Assembly (NCBI RefSeq): GCF_023016155.1
Contig: NZ_JALKBG010000008.1
Location: 994,501-1,058,500 of the forward strand
DNA: 64,000 bases
Source: Aliiroseovarius sp. F20344
GTDB lineage: Bacteria > Pseudomonadota > Alphaproteobacteria > Rhodobacterales > Rhodobacteraceae
Direction of reading: 5' to 3'
A program made the position numbers and the translations under genes. Shown here in pieces: positions 34,327 through 45,428 of this stretch. The notes below the pieces were generated by a model, which saw nothing but the letters and a program-made list of their open reading frames with translations, had not been told where the DNA came from and did not search any database. How positions within the stretch are numbered: position 1 is the first letter of the stretch; each line of letters opens with the position of its first letter.

Positions 34327-34928
34327 AGCCGGCTCCTTCCACAACAATGCAGTCCCGCACCTGAAGGCGGTGTTCTGCAGGCGCGTTGTGTTGAAGAGAG
34401 CGTTTTAGTGAATGCGTACAAATTGAACCTCGGTCTGATTGTAGATCCAAGGTCAGGCCGCACATGACGCGCAGGCCTGCGATCCTGTCCGGGCGGAACC
34501 CGCACAAGCTCGTACTCGTTCGAAGTGATATCCTGAGCTTCGGCAGGGGTGGTTTCATGTACCCCAGACCCAATTTCCAGCAACAAACCAGCTTTGCAAC
34601 CGTCCCACGGGTCACACAGCGCCGGATCGCCGCGCGATATCAGCGTTCGAACGGAAATGTAGGCATTGTCTCCCATAACAATACAAACACACCGTTTTCA
34701 TGCCCCCCCAGGCAAGCTTTGATCCTACTGCAGCGGTGCGGTTGGACCAAGACAAACCATCCAATTCTGGCGGTGAGCGTCCGAAAAAAGTGAAATGGGT
34801 CAATATGTTGTAGGGTGGTGTTCAACACATACTAGGCCAGCAGCCTGCCAATGGGGCTTAAACTGCGAATCGCTTGTGATTGACCGGATGACGTTGAAGG
34901 CGACGAGCTTGTGGGCCTGCGACGCGGC
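34327..34928. other. Intergenic region of 602 bases, no supported gene
   Basis: Between the DUF2927 lipoprotein and the MoxR ATPase. The best open frame runs on the minus strand from 34676 (GDNAYISVRTLISRGDPAL...) for up to 125 codons with core-like codon choice in its first 90 codons, but it lacks a ribosome site, matches nothing I know and overlaps the lipoprotein start. It may be a decayed gene or a lineage-specific one. No terminator or RNA gene was recognised. Confidence 0.5.
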
Positions 34929-35774
34929 TTAACGCCCGCTGCGCGCCATAAAGGCCAGCCGTTCGAACAGGTGAACGTCTTGCTCGTTTTTCAGCAATGC
35001 ACCGTGCAGTGTCGGCAATGCATTGGCCCCGTCGCGTTTCAACTCAGCTGGATCAATGTCTTCGGCCAGCAACAATTTCAACCAGTCCAGAACCTCTGAC
35101 GTGGAGGGTTTCTTCTTCAAGCCGGTTTGCTCGCGGATTTCATAGAACTGGGTCAGCGCTTCGGTCAGAAGGCGGGGTTTGATCCCCGGGTGATGCACCT
35201 CGACGATTTTAGCCATCGTCTCGGCATCAGGGAAGCGAATGTAGTGAAAGAAGCAGCGGCGCAAGAAGGCGTCCGGCAGCTCTTTTTCATTGTTCGATGT
35301 GATGATGATGATCGGGCGGTGTTTTGCGCGAATGGTCTCGCCAGTCTCGTAGACATGGAATTCCATCTTATCGAGCTCTTGCAGCAAGTCGTTCGGGAAC
35401 TCAATATCCGCTTTGTCGATCTCGTCGATCAACAGAACAATACGTTCATCCGCCTCGAATGCGTCCCAAAGCTTGCCGCGTTTGATGTAGTTTTTCACAT
35501 CATGCACGCGCTCATCGCCAAGCTGGCTGTCACGCAACCGGCTTACGGCATCGTATTCGTAAAGCCCTTGCTGAGCCTTGGTGGTGGACTTGATGTTCCA
35601 TTCGATCATCTTGGCCCCCAAGGCGCTGGCAACCTGCAACGCAAGCTCGGTTTTACCTGTGCCGGGTTCGCCTTTTACCAGAAGGGGACGTTCCAGAGTG
35701 ACCGCCGCGTTCACTGCGACTTTCAGATCATCGGTGGCGACATAGCTGTCGGTTCCGTCAAAACGATTGGTCAT
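34929..35774 (-). CDS. MoxR-family AAA+ ATPase
   Basis: A 281-residue AAA+ ATPase of the MoxR type, acting as a chaperone with VWA proteins in maturation of metal enzymes or complexes. Walker A GEPGTGKT is at residues 35-42, Walker B reads VLLIDEIDKAD, sensor 1 lies in IIIITSNNEKELPDAFLRRCFFHY. ATG 35774 is preferred over ATG 35780 because GAGGG is then correctly spaced. The nearest partner is the CoxE-like VWA gene further down the same strand. Confidence 0.92.
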   Translation of the reverse strand: MTNRFDGTDSYVATDDLKVAVNAAVTLERPLLVKGEPGTGKTELALQVASALGAKMIEWNIKSTTKAQQGLYEYDAVSRLRDSQLGDERVHDVKNYIKRGKLWDAFEADERIVLLIDEIDKADIEFPNDLLQELDKMEFHVYETGETIRAKHRPIIIITSNNEKELPDAFLRRCFFHYIRFPDAETMAKIVEVHHPGIKPRLLTEALTQFYEIREQTGLKKKPSTSEVLDWLKLLLAEDIDPAELKRDGANALPTLHGALLKNEQDVHLFERLAFMARSGR

Positions 35775-36098
35775 TCTCATCCCTCACATCAGGTTCGTGC
35801 GATTGGGGTGAGGTAACCGTCACGTCGCATTTTGGCAAGGCCAGAGCTTTCTGACGCTGCGATTGTTCACGGAAATCAAGAGGCGTGACCAGTTCACCGA
35901 CAAAAACGCGCATAGGTTACGTGAAAGATGTCATGCGCTATCAGTAGCTTAACCTAAGAGATAGGTAAGCACGCCATGGTTGGGTTTTTCATACGTGACA
36001 TTCCCTGTTAGCGGGTGTAAACGGGCGCCATAAGTAGCGGGTGTCCACTGGCGAGAAGGTTCGACAGGGACCACAGCCCGGAAGAAGAGGGAGTTGGT
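35775..36098. other. Intergenic region and dksA leader (324 bases)
   Basis: Holds the divergent upstream regions of the MoxR gene and dksA. It contains an imperfect 26-base tandem repeat beginning TAGCGGGTGT at 36009 and again at 36035, each followed by a variant of AC-GGCG, just in front of the dksA ribosome site. No gene or terminator was seen. Confidence 0.5.
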
Positions 36099-36521
36099 AT
36101 GAAAGCCGAAACTTTCCTGCCCGACGATTATCGGCCAGCCGAAGACGAACCATTTATGAATGACCGGCAGATGGAGTATTTCCGCCGCAAGCTTGAAGCT
36201 TGGAAGGCCGAACTGCTTGATGAAAGCCGTCACACAATCGAAGGTCTGCAGGGCAACACGCGCAATATCCCCGATATTGCAGATCGTGCGTCCGAGGAGA
36301 CCGATCGTGCACTAGAACTGCGCACGCGTGATCGTTCGCGCAAGCTGGTTGGCAAAATTGATCAGGCTTTGCGTCGTATCGAAGAAGGCGAGTATGGTTA
36401 TTGCTCGGAAACAGGTGATCCAATTTCGCTGAAACGTCTGGATGCACGTCCGATCGCCACGCTGAGCCTTGAGGCGCAAGAGCGTCACGAGCGCCGCGAA
36501 AAGGTTCATCGCGACGATTGA
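36099..36521 (+). CDS. dksA: RNA polymerase-binding regulator DksA, single-cysteine type
   Basis: Binds the secondary channel of RNA polymerase and, with ppGpp, adjusts transcription during starvation. The 140-residue protein has the coiled-coil tip DxxDxA as D59, D62, A64 and the C-terminal globular domain. Only one of the four zinc-finger cysteines is kept: Cys102 in YGYCSETGDPIS; the second of that pair is Thr and the later CxxC is replaced by TLSLEAQ. This matches DksA of Rhodobacter sphaeroides, which works without zinc. AAGAGGGAG precedes the ATG. Confidence 0.94.
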   Translation: MKAETFLPDDYRPAEDEPFMNDRQMEYFRRKLEAWKAELLDESRHTIEGLQGNTRNIPDIADRASEETDRALELRTRDRSRKLVGKIDQALRRIEEGEYGYCSETGDPISLKRLDARPIATLSLEAQERHERREKVHRDD

Positions 36522-36598
36522 TCGTTGGTCGGGGCATGACAATTTGTCCCGATAGCGGCGCAATTTGTCACGTTACGCGAATTGAAAAACCATGTCAC

Positions 36599-36628
36599 AA
36601 AGGCGGCGGGCTCTCTGCCGCCTTTCTG
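36599..36628 (+). terminator. Rho-independent terminator downstream of dksA
   Basis: AAAGGCGGC pairs with GCCGCCTTT around a 9-base loop, followed by CTGCTTT. The T-run is short but the stem is perfect. It lies about 80 bases past the dksA stop. Confidence 0.7.
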
Positions 36629-36693
36629 CTTTGGTGAGGTGCGCACAGGGTGACCGCCTGCGACATGGACCTGAACAGGGACAGAGGGAAAGC

Positions 36694-37866
36694 ATGATCA
36701 CAGATCAGCCGATCACCATTCTGGGCGCTGGAATAGGCGGGTTGGCTGCGGCTGCGGCCTTGGCCCAGTGCGGTGCAACGGTCACGGTCCTTGAGCAAGC
36801 CCCCGAAATCACCGAGGTCGGAGCCGGTCTGCAGGTCAGTCCCAATGGTGTCAGGGTGCTGGATGCTCTGGGGCTGGGCGACAAAGCGCGCGCCGATGCC
36901 ACGCAAAGCCGAGGTGTCTGGCTGCGGGACGGGGTGTCAGGCCACGGCGTGCTTGATCTGGACTTTCGCATGCTGAAATCAGACGACACCTTTTTGCTGT
37001 ATCATCGCGCGGACCTTCAAAGATTGCTGTTTGATGCCGCGCTTCAGACAGGTGCAACCATCCGTTGCGGGCAGCGTATTGAGGCCGTTCAGCCCGGCCA
37101 GGATGGCACGACGGTTACTCTGCAGGGGAAAGCCCCTGAAAACATGGGTTTTGTCATTGGCGCAGACGGATTGCATTCGGTCATGCGGCCTGCGCTGAAC
37201 GGGCCAGCCACGCCGAAATTCACGGGGCAGGTGGCATGGCGCGCTTTGGTGCCCGCGACCGGGCGCGAACAGGCAGAGGCCACGATCTTTATGGGCCCCG
37301 GGCGCCATATGGTGACCTATCCGCTGCGTGGCGGAAGTGTCGTCAATATCGTCGCTGTCGAAGAGCGAACTGACTGGGCTGATGAAGGCTGGTTTCACAA
37401 GGATGACCCCGCAAATCTGCTGTCAGCGTTTTCCGGCTTCTGTGACGATGCGCTTGCACTTTTGGAGCGGGTCGAGATCGCGCATCTTTGGGGGCTATTT
37501 CTGCATCCCGTGGCTGCCAATTGGCATCAAGGGCAGGCGGTTTTGCTCGGCGATGCGGCCCATCCTACGTTGCCTTTCATGGCGCAAGGGGCCGTGATGG
37601 CGCTTGAGGATGCATGGGTGCTGGCAGATTGCCTAGGTCGCCACGGGATTGAGCGCGGTCCAACGGCCTATCAGGCTTTACGAAAACCTCGCACTGAAAG
37701 GATTGTAGCCGAGGCACATAAAAACGCACGGAACTATCACTACAGCAATCCATTGTTGCGCAAAGCTGGCCATGCGTCCTTGCGCCTTGCCGGGCGGTTT
37801 GCACCGCAGCTGCTGATGCAGCGCTATGATTGGATCTATGACGAGGATGTCACGCGCCGCACCTAG
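36694..37866 (+). CDS. FAD-dependent monooxygenase (salicylate/3-hydroxybenzoate hydroxylase-like)
   Basis: A 390-residue class A flavoprotein hydroxylase: GAGIGGLAAA at the N-terminus binds ADP of FAD, GADGLHSVMRP is the DG motif, and LLGDAAHPTLPFMAQGAVMALEDA is the GD motif that binds the ribityl chain. The closest group is hydroxylases of aromatic acids such as 3-hydroxybenzoate 6-hydroxylase, but the substrate is not determined. ATG 36694 has an AGAGGGAAAG site. The TAG stop overlaps the convergent PEP-mutase-like gene in CTAG. Confidence 0.9.
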   Translation: MITDQPITILGAGIGGLAAAAALAQCGATVTVLEQAPEITEVGAGLQVSPNGVRVLDALGLGDKARADATQSRGVWLRDGVSGHGVLDLDFRMLKSDDTFLLYHRADLQRLLFDAALQTGATIRCGQRIEAVQPGQDGTTVTLQGKAPENMGFVIGADGLHSVMRPALNGPATPKFTGQVAWRALVPATGREQAEATIFMGPGRHMVTYPLRGGSVVNIVAVEERTDWADEGWFHKDDPANLLSAFSGFCDDALALLERVEIAHLWGLFLHPVAANWHQGQAVLLGDAAHPTLPFMAQGAVMALEDAWVLADCLGRHGIERGPTAYQALRKPRTERIVAEAHKNARNYHYSNPLLRKAGHASLRLAGRFAPQLLMQRYDWIYDEDVTRRT

Positions 37867-38681
37867 TCCGACAAAAGTCCATCCACTGTGTCGCCAGAGA
37901 TGCCATGCCCAAGCCGGTTGAAGTCGCCTTCATCAAACATGTCCTGCGCGGCGTCAAAAATCACCTTATGTGTGGCTCGTGCCAAGGCGGACCCCAGCGA
38001 AATCCTTGCAACACCTGCTTTTGCGAAATCCGCGCGGCTGTGCGCGGTGAACGGACCTGCGGCCAAGGCGTTCACGGGCAAGTCGGTTGACGCGCAGATC
38101 GCCGCTTGGTCCTGAAGTGTGCCGGGCAGGGGAATGTACAGACAATCTGCCCCAGATGCCTCGTAGCCTTTCAGGCGGGCCATGGCTTCGGCCAAGTCAT
38201 ACTGTCCGTTCATTACCCCATCTGCACGGGCGACCAGTACAAAATCTCCGGGCAGGGCGCGGGCTGCAGCGCTTGCTGCGCGGATCCGCTCGATCGCCAG
38301 ATCGCGCTCATATGGGGTTGCGGCAGGCAGCGCCGTATCCTCGATCGAGATACCGGCAAGTCCGGCTTCATATGCCAGTCGTACGGTTTCCGCACAGGTC
38401 TCAGGCGTATCCCCAAAACCGTTTTCAAAGTCGCCCGAGACTGGGACGTTTACAGCCGCCACTAAATCCTGAGCATGGGCCAGCGCTTCATCGCGTGTCA
38501 CATGCCCCATGTCTGGCCGACCCAGAGTAAACGCATGCGCTGCTGATGAGGTGGCAATGGCCTCGGCCCCTAAGGCGGCGAGCATCTTTGCGCTTCCGAT
38601 GTCCCAAGCGTTGGCCAGAATGAAGGGGTTGCCTTTTTGGTGCAGGGCGCGGAATTGGGTGCCGCGATTTCGATCTGTCAT
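37863..38681 (-). CDS. Isocitrate lyase/PEP mutase-superfamily protein
   Basis: A 272-residue barrel enzyme of the PEP mutase/isocitrate lyase superfamily: ANAWDIGSAKMLAALGAEAIATSSAA, the metal-binding SGDFENGFGD, and GISIEDTALP are the signature stretches. The KKCGH catalytic loop of isocitrate lyase is not present, so it is a carbon-carbon or carbon-phosphorus lyase of unknown substrate. Its start overlaps the stop of the upstream aminotransferase gene by ATGA, so the two act together. Confidence 0.88.
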   Translation of the reverse strand: MTDRNRGTQFRALHQKGNPFILANAWDIGSAKMLAALGAEAIATSSAAHAFTLGRPDMGHVTRDEALAHAQDLVAAVNVPVSGDFENGFGDTPETCAETVRLAYEAGLAGISIEDTALPAATPYERDLAIERIRAASAAARALPGDFVLVARADGVMNGQYDLAEAMARLKGYEASGADCLYIPLPGTLQDQAAICASTDLPVNALAAGPFTAHSRADFAKAGVARISLGSALARATHKVIFDAAQDMFDEGDFNRLGHGISGDTVDGLLSD

Positions 38682-39865
38682 GCGTGTTCTCCTTCAAGAG
38701 CCAACTCACCAGCAAAGCGGATCAGCCGCTCGACCGCTTCCTGGAATTTATCGTCTTCGATTGTCATTGCGATGCGGATATGCCCGGCTGCTGCACGGCC
38801 AAAGCTTTCACCGGGCATCACTGCGATGTGTTCTTCATCCAGAAGTCGAAGGGCAAATTCCTCGCCCGACAGTCCGGTCGCGCGAATGTCGACCATCAGA
38901 TACATCGCGCCGCCAGACGGAATAAGTAATGCCGCTTCTTGCCCTCGGAAAAGCGTGGTGGCTGCATCGCGTCGGCGTCGAAAGGGTTCAGCAATCTTTG
39001 CTTCAAATCCAGCACCTTGTTTCAGTGCAAACAGTGCGGCGTCTTGGATGAAGCCAGCCACACCATAATTGGTGTTAATGGCAAGCGTTGCCAGATGAGC
39101 GATTGCAGCTTCCGGTCCGACAATCCATCCCAACCGACTGCCTGTCATGGCGTGGCTTTTGGACATAGACCCAACCACCAAGGTGCGCTCGGCCATACCG
39201 GGCAGGGCGCGCGGGCTTTGATGTGCGCCTGCCCAAACCTGACTGTCATATACCTCGTCCGAGATCAACCAGAGGTCCTCATGCTGGCATATCTCGGCAA
39301 TGCCCTGAAGGCTGGCGTCGGAATAGATCACGCCTGTGGGGTTGTTCGGTGTGTTGATAAGAAGACTTTTAGCGGTTTTCGCCGCCTGACCTAAGGCCGC
39401 AAGGTCTGGCTGAAACCCTTCAGACGACCGCGCGGACACGGAAACAGCTTTCGCACCAACCGCCCGAACTGTGCCGGGATAGGTCGCGTAATGCGGATCG
39501 ATGAACAGTGCGGTGTCACCTTCGTCGCAGGCGGCCATATGGGCGGCAAACAGCGCAGCCTGACCGCCCGGCGTGATCAGGACATTGCTACGGGTTGTCG
39601 GCACACCGCTTTTAGCTTCGACCCGCGCGGCCACGGCGTCGCGCAATGTAGGTGTGCCGGGAATGTCTGCATACCCTGTATGCCCGCCCAGCGCTGCCTT
39701 GTGCATTGCATCTAGAATGGACGGATCCGTACGGATATCATGTTCGCCAATGGTCAGCTCGGTCACATCAACGCCCGCGTGCTTCATGGCGCGCGCTTTA
39801 TAGAACACGCCCCAGCCGTCATCCCCACCGTCCAGAATATTTTGAATGCGCGTTGAAAGCTGCAT
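38678..39865 (-). CDS. Pyridoxal-phosphate-dependent aminotransferase, class I/II
   Basis: A 395-residue fold-type I aminotransferase. The Schiff-base Lys is in GSMSKSHAMTGSRLGW, the cofactor aspartate in INTPNNPTGVIYS...LISDEVYD and the substrate carboxylate Arg near GHIRIAM. The sequence fits the general AspC-like class without a clear substrate. Coupled by ATGA to the PEP-mutase-like gene, it may supply or consume a 2-oxo acid handled by that lyase; this is inference. AGGA precedes the ATG. Confidence 0.9.
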   Translation of the reverse strand: MQLSTRIQNILDGGDDGWGVFYKARAMKHAGVDVTELTIGEHDIRTDPSILDAMHKAALGGHTGYADIPGTPTLRDAVAARVEAKSGVPTTRSNVLITPGGQAALFAAHMAACDEGDTALFIDPHYATYPGTVRAVGAKAVSVSARSSEGFQPDLAALGQAAKTAKSLLINTPNNPTGVIYSDASLQGIAEICQHEDLWLISDEVYDSQVWAGAHQSPRALPGMAERTLVVGSMSKSHAMTGSRLGWIVGPEAAIAHLATLAINTNYGVAGFIQDAALFALKQGAGFEAKIAEPFRRRRDAATTLFRGQEAALLIPSGGAMYLMVDIRATGLSGEEFALRLLDEEHIAVMPGESFGRAAAGHIRIAMTIEDDKFQEAVERLIRFAGELALEGEHA

Positions 39866-40037
39866 GGCGCGGTCCTTATGTGTTTGTTCTCAACTCAAAG
39901 GAGCCCCGGCGCCAACGCTTTGTCAAACCGGGAAACCGATCAGCAGGGCGACGAGCGAAGAAATCCGCGCATGAATCCGGGCTTCCTTGCAGAAAACGCA
40001 TCTGCCCCCTTTCCAAATGCCCCAACCCATGAGATAG

Positions 40038-41522
<1,485 letters not shown>

Positions 41523-41546
41523 GAACGTGCGGATCGGGATCCACCC

Positions 41547-42707
41547 ATGACGCCCGGCGCGCGCGTTTCTGCGGCTATTGAAGTGCTCGACAGCTATTTG
41601 TCGGGCACTCCGGTTGAACAAGCGCTTACAGGTTGGGCGCGCAATCATCGCTTTGCTGGGTCGAAAGATCGCGCGGCCATTCGCGATCATGTGTTTGATG
41701 CTGTACGGCGTTTGCTGTCGTCTCAGGCGCTTGGGGGTGGCACGGATGGCCGCGCCACAATGATCGGGCTTTTGCGCGGGCAGGGTCGGGATCCGTCCGA
41801 GCTTTTCACGGCAGAAGGCCACGCCCCCTCACAGCTGTCACAAGATGAGCTTGCGTCCACTGATGATATGGACCGCGCTCAGCGGCTGGATTGCCCAGAC
41901 TGGTTGCTGCCCCTGTTTGACGAGAGCTTAGGTCAAAAGGCCGACAAGGTTTTGGACAGCCTGCGTCAACGCGCGCCTGTGTTCGTTCGGGTAAATCTGG
42001 CCCGCTCCAGCCGGGAAGATGCAGCAAATATGCTGGCCGAAGACGGAATAGTCTCGCGGCCAAGTGACCTCGCTTTGATGGCGCTGGATATTTTAGAAAA
42101 TCCACGTAAAATCAAGGTGTCACGCGCCTTTCTTAATGGCTATGTGGAGATGCAGGATGCTGCGTCTCAGGCGGTTATTGAGGCTTTGGACATTCAACCC
42201 GGCATGCGGGTTTTAGATTACTGCGCGGGCGGTGGCGGCAAGGCCTTGGCCATGGCTGCCTTGGGGGCAGAAGTGACCGCCCATGACCTTTCTTGGGACC
42301 GTATGAAAGACATTCCAAGCCGTGCTGAACGTGCTGGAGTCTCGATCAAACGTGTGCGTGAGAGCGAACTCAACAAACTGCCCCCGTTTGATCTGGTGCT
42401 GGCTGATGCGCCCTGTTCTGGAAGCGGAGCTTGGCGCCGCGCACCGCATGGTAAATGGCTGCTGACCCCTGAGAAACTTGTGCAGATCCAATCTGCCCAG
42501 AAAGACATCCTTCGCAAGATCCCGGCCTACCTTACGCAAGAGGGTGTCTTGGCCTATGCCACCTGTTCGGTCTTGCAATGTGAGAATGGGGATCAAGTAC
42601 AGGGTTTCTTGGGTGAGAGCCACGATTTCCATCTGATATCGGAACGCCAATTCACTCCTTTGGACGGTGGGGATGGGTTCTATCTTTCCCAACTAAAACG
42701 CGGATAG
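41547..42707 (+). CDS. RsmB/NOP-family RNA (cytosine-C5) methyltransferase
   Basis: A 386-residue SAM-dependent methyltransferase: a NusB-like N-terminal part (to ~residue 130) and a Rossmann catalytic domain with VLDYCAGGGGKALAMA (SAM), the Cys in DAPCSGSGAWRR and the nucleophilic Cys of YATCSV. This is the arrangement of RsmB-type enzymes that methylate 16S rRNA, though it is shorter than E. coli RsmB. It lies 24 bases after guaB on the same strand. Confidence 0.9.
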   Translation: MTPGARVSAAIEVLDSYLSGTPVEQALTGWARNHRFAGSKDRAAIRDHVFDAVRRLLSSQALGGGTDGRATMIGLLRGQGRDPSELFTAEGHAPSQLSQDELASTDDMDRAQRLDCPDWLLPLFDESLGQKADKVLDSLRQRAPVFVRVNLARSSREDAANMLAEDGIVSRPSDLALMALDILENPRKIKVSRAFLNGYVEMQDAASQAVIEALDIQPGMRVLDYCAGGGGKALAMAALGAEVTAHDLSWDRMKDIPSRAERAGVSIKRVRESELNKLPPFDLVLADAPCSGSGAWRRAPHGKWLLTPEKLVQIQSAQKDILRKIPAYLTQEGVLAYATCSVLQCENGDQVQGFLGESHDFHLISERQFTPLDGGDGFYLSQLKRG

Positions 42708-42747
42708 CGCTTGAATATAACAACTTAAGGTTGCTAACATTTCTTTG

Positions 42748-42763
42748 TTAATCAGAGCTTAAC
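42748..42763 (+). promoter_or_regulatory. CtrA-type binding box upstream of cckA
   Basis: TTAA-TCAGAGC-TTAAC is an exact match to the CtrA consensus TTAA-N7-TTAAC known from Caulobacter. It lies 44 bases upstream of the cckA start codon. CckA is the kinase that feeds phosphate to CtrA, so this would be a feedback site. Confidence 0.65.
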
Positions 42764-42806
42764 TCTCTTCTTCCAGAAAAGAGCTCGTTACAAAGAAAGA
42801 AACGCT

Positions 42807-45257
42807 GTGCAGACATCTGCCTTCACCTCGCACCCCTTTACGCTCGCGGCAAATCGTCTGGCCCCAAAAACGTTTGCGCTTCTTCTGATTGGGGCCGTAA
42901 TGCTCGGGGCTTCATGGTTCGTTGTGATGCCGATAATCGGGCTTGGTCTGATCGTCACTGGGCTTACATTTGTTTGTCTGGCGGTGATTGTACGGCTGGT
43001 CTTTGTGCTTCAGCGACTGCAACGCGACCGGGTGATGCGTGTTATCACGAATGTCGTTGAAAATGACTCGGTCTCGGTGTGCCTGACAGACCCCGACGGG
43101 GCCGTGATCTATCAAAATGACGCGGCGCGCCAGCTTATGGGGCGCCCAAATGGAGATGTCCTGTCGGTACAGTTGGCGGATCATTTTGCGGCACCCGCAT
43201 CGGTCCTTTACCGCCTTCAGACCCGCGCTCAAGCCAAAGGCTCAGCCAGCGAGGATGTGAGCTCGTCTCAAGGGCTCATGCGCATATCAGCGCATCTTGT
43301 GGAAGATCGCGGGTATCTGTGGCGGTTTGAGAAGCTAACAGATCGCGGGGTACAAGGCCGCGCGGGCGAACACATCAATCTGCCGATGTTGAAAGTGTCA
43401 AAAACCGGTACTGTTCTTTATATGAACGACGCCGCGCGAAACCTTCTGGGCGGGCGTGAAACGACAATTGACCGAATTTTTACAGAGCTTCCGATTCAGC
43501 CAGGCACAATCATGCAGGTTTCGGGTCGGGAAGGGGCAGTTCCGGCATTGATCTGCGAGGTTCCGGTTGCAGCCGGACGACGCGAGATCTATTTGCTGCC
43601 GCCAAACGCGGCCCCAGAGCTTTCATCAGAAGAATGGGCCTTTATCGACGGCCTTCCTGTTCCCTTACTGAAGCTTGATGTCGGGGGGCGTATCACCATG
43701 GCCAACCGTCGCGCGCGTGATTTGCTGGGGGATGACAAGGCAATCGGGTCGCTCATGGCTGATCAGGTCGAGGGGCTGGGACGTTCCGTTTCGGAATGGC
43801 TGCGCGAAGCACATGCTGGGCGGCACCTAGGTCGGTCCGAAATTGTGCGTGCCACAAGGTCGGATGAGGATGTTTTCATCCAGATTTCACTGGCGCAAAT
43901 CACGGAAGAAAATGGCACGGCGCTGGTGGCAGTGCTTCAAGACGCGACCGAACTGAAATCATTGGAAGCACAGTTTGTCCAAAGCCAGAAGATGGAAGCG
44001 ATTGGGCAGCTCGCCGGTGGCGTTGCGCATGATTTCAACAACTTGCTGACTGCAATCTCCGGGCATTGCGATCTTCTGATGATGGGACGGGATGAAAAAG
44101 ATCCAGCCTACTCAGATCTTTCACAGATCATTCAAAACTCCAATCGGGCGGCGGCTTTGGTGCGGCAATTGCTGGCGTTTTCACGCAAACAGACATTGCG
44201 GCCCGAGAAGCTTTTGCTCACGGAGTCTCTATCCGATCTGACACATCTTTTGAACCGGCTGGTGGGAGAGAAGATCAATCTTCAGCTCGACCACGACGCG
44301 GCGCTTTTGCCAATTCGCGCGGATCGTCGCCAGCTGGATCAGGTGATCATGAACCTTGTGGTGAACGCTCGCGATGCGATGGACCAGGGCGGGACCATTC
44401 GTGTCGAGACGCGAAATGTTATCCTGGAAAGCGCACTTCAACGCGATCGCGCCAGTGTACCTGCTGGTGACTATGTGACCATCCGGGTGATTGATCAGGG
44501 CACAGGTATTCCTGCGGACAAACTCTCTAAAATATTCGAACCATTTTTCACCACCAAGAAAGCGGGCAAGGGCACGGGGCTGGGCTTATCCATGGCCTAT
44601 GGGATCGTGAAACAGATGGGCGGATACATCTTTGTGGATACGTTGCCCGATCGAGGAACGACTTTCACGCTCTACTTCCCTGTCAGCCGTGACGATGATG
44701 CCATGGAAGTGTTTGAAGGGGGGAATCCGGCAGAGACTTTAGCACCTGAGCTGTATAAGGGTCGCGATATTGAGTTACCTCTAAACGCAGAAGGACAACC
44801 AAAGCTATCGACCGGACAGTCAATAGACGAAGCACCAATCGGCGCGACATCCCAGATGGTGCCTACGGTGGTTTCCGGCGCGGAAAATACTTCCGGCGGT
44901 GTGGTTCTTTTGGTCGAAGATGAAGCGCCGGTCAGAGCCTTCGCATCGCGCGCCCTTAAGATGCGAGGCTTTACGGTTCTGGAAGCTGATTGTGCTGAAG
45001 AAGCCCTGCAAACGCTTGAAGACACAGCCCTGAAGGTGGACGTGTTCGTTACGGATGTAATTATGCCCGGAATGGATGGCCCAACATGGGTGGCGAAGGC
45101 TCTGGACGTTCGCCCCGACGTGAAAGTCGTGTTTATGTCGGGCTATGCAGAGGATTCGGTGTCCGACCACCAAGCCCGTATTCCAAACTCGGTTTTTTTA
45201 CCCAAACCGTTCTCGTTGACCGATCTGACTGCGACAGTCAGTGAGCAAATGTTCTGA
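42807..45257 (+). CDS. cckA: Hybrid histidine kinase CckA
   Basis: The membrane kinase that starts the CckA-ChpT-CtrA relay, which in Rhodobacterales controls motility, quorum-linked functions and gene transfer agents. The 816-residue protein has two N-terminal membrane helices (~23-41 and ~45-68), PAS-like regions (to ~370), a HisKA His in [15 protein letters not shown], ATPase motifs [14 protein letters not shown] and [10 protein letters not shown], and a C-terminal receiver with phospho-acceptor Asp in [13 protein letters not shown]. The start is GTG with a poor ribosome site. A CtrA box lies upstream. Confidence 0.93.
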   Translation: MQTSAFTSHPFTLAANRLAPKTFALLLIGAVMLGASWFVVMPIIGLGLIVTGLTFVCLAVIVRLVFVLQRLQRDRVMRVITNVVENDSVSVCLTDPDGAVIYQNDAARQLMGRPNGDVLSVQLADHFAAPASVLYRLQTRAQAKGSASEDVSSSQGLMRISAHLVEDRGYLWRFEKLTDRGVQGRAGEHINLPMLKVSKTGTVLYMNDAARNLLGGRETTIDRIFTELPIQPGTIMQVSGREGAVPALICEVPVAAGRREIYLLPPNAAPELSSEEWAFIDGLPVPLLKLDVGGRITMANRRARDLLGDDKAIGSLMADQVEGLGRSVSEWLREAHAGRHLGRSEIVRATRSDEDVFIQISLAQITEENGTALVAVLQDATELKSLEAQFVQSQKMEAIGQLAGGVAHDFNNLLTAISGHCDLLMMGRDEKDPAYSDLSQIIQNSNRAAALVRQLLAFSRKQTLRPEKLLLTESLSDLTHLLNRLVGEKINLQLDHDAALLPIRADRRQLDQVIMNLVVNARDAMDQGGTIRVETRNVILESALQRDRASVPAGDYVTIRVIDQGTGIPADKLSKIFEPFFTTKKAGKGTGLGLSMAYGIVKQMGGYIFVDTLPDRGTTFTLYFPVSRDDDAMEVFEGGNPAETLAPELYKGRDIELPLNAEGQPKLSTGQSIDEAPIGATSQMVPTVVSGAENTSGGVVLLVEDEAPVRAFASRALKMRGFTVLEADCAEEALQTLEDTALKVDVFVTDVIMPGMDGPTWVAKALDVRPDVKVVFMSGYAEDSVSDHQARIPNSVFLPKPFSLTDLTATVSEQMF

Positions 45258-45428
45258 TCATTCCATTCTTGGATAAGGATAACTTCAATGGTTCAGAGTT
45301 TCTTTAGTTATTGAAATAAAAGGTATTATAGAAGGTTTGAAAGCTTCAAAAAATCCTATCATCTTACGTTAAGAACTTGGTTACCAATACGCACTACATT
45401 CAAGTTTAGTGAAAACTTTACTTGAAAT

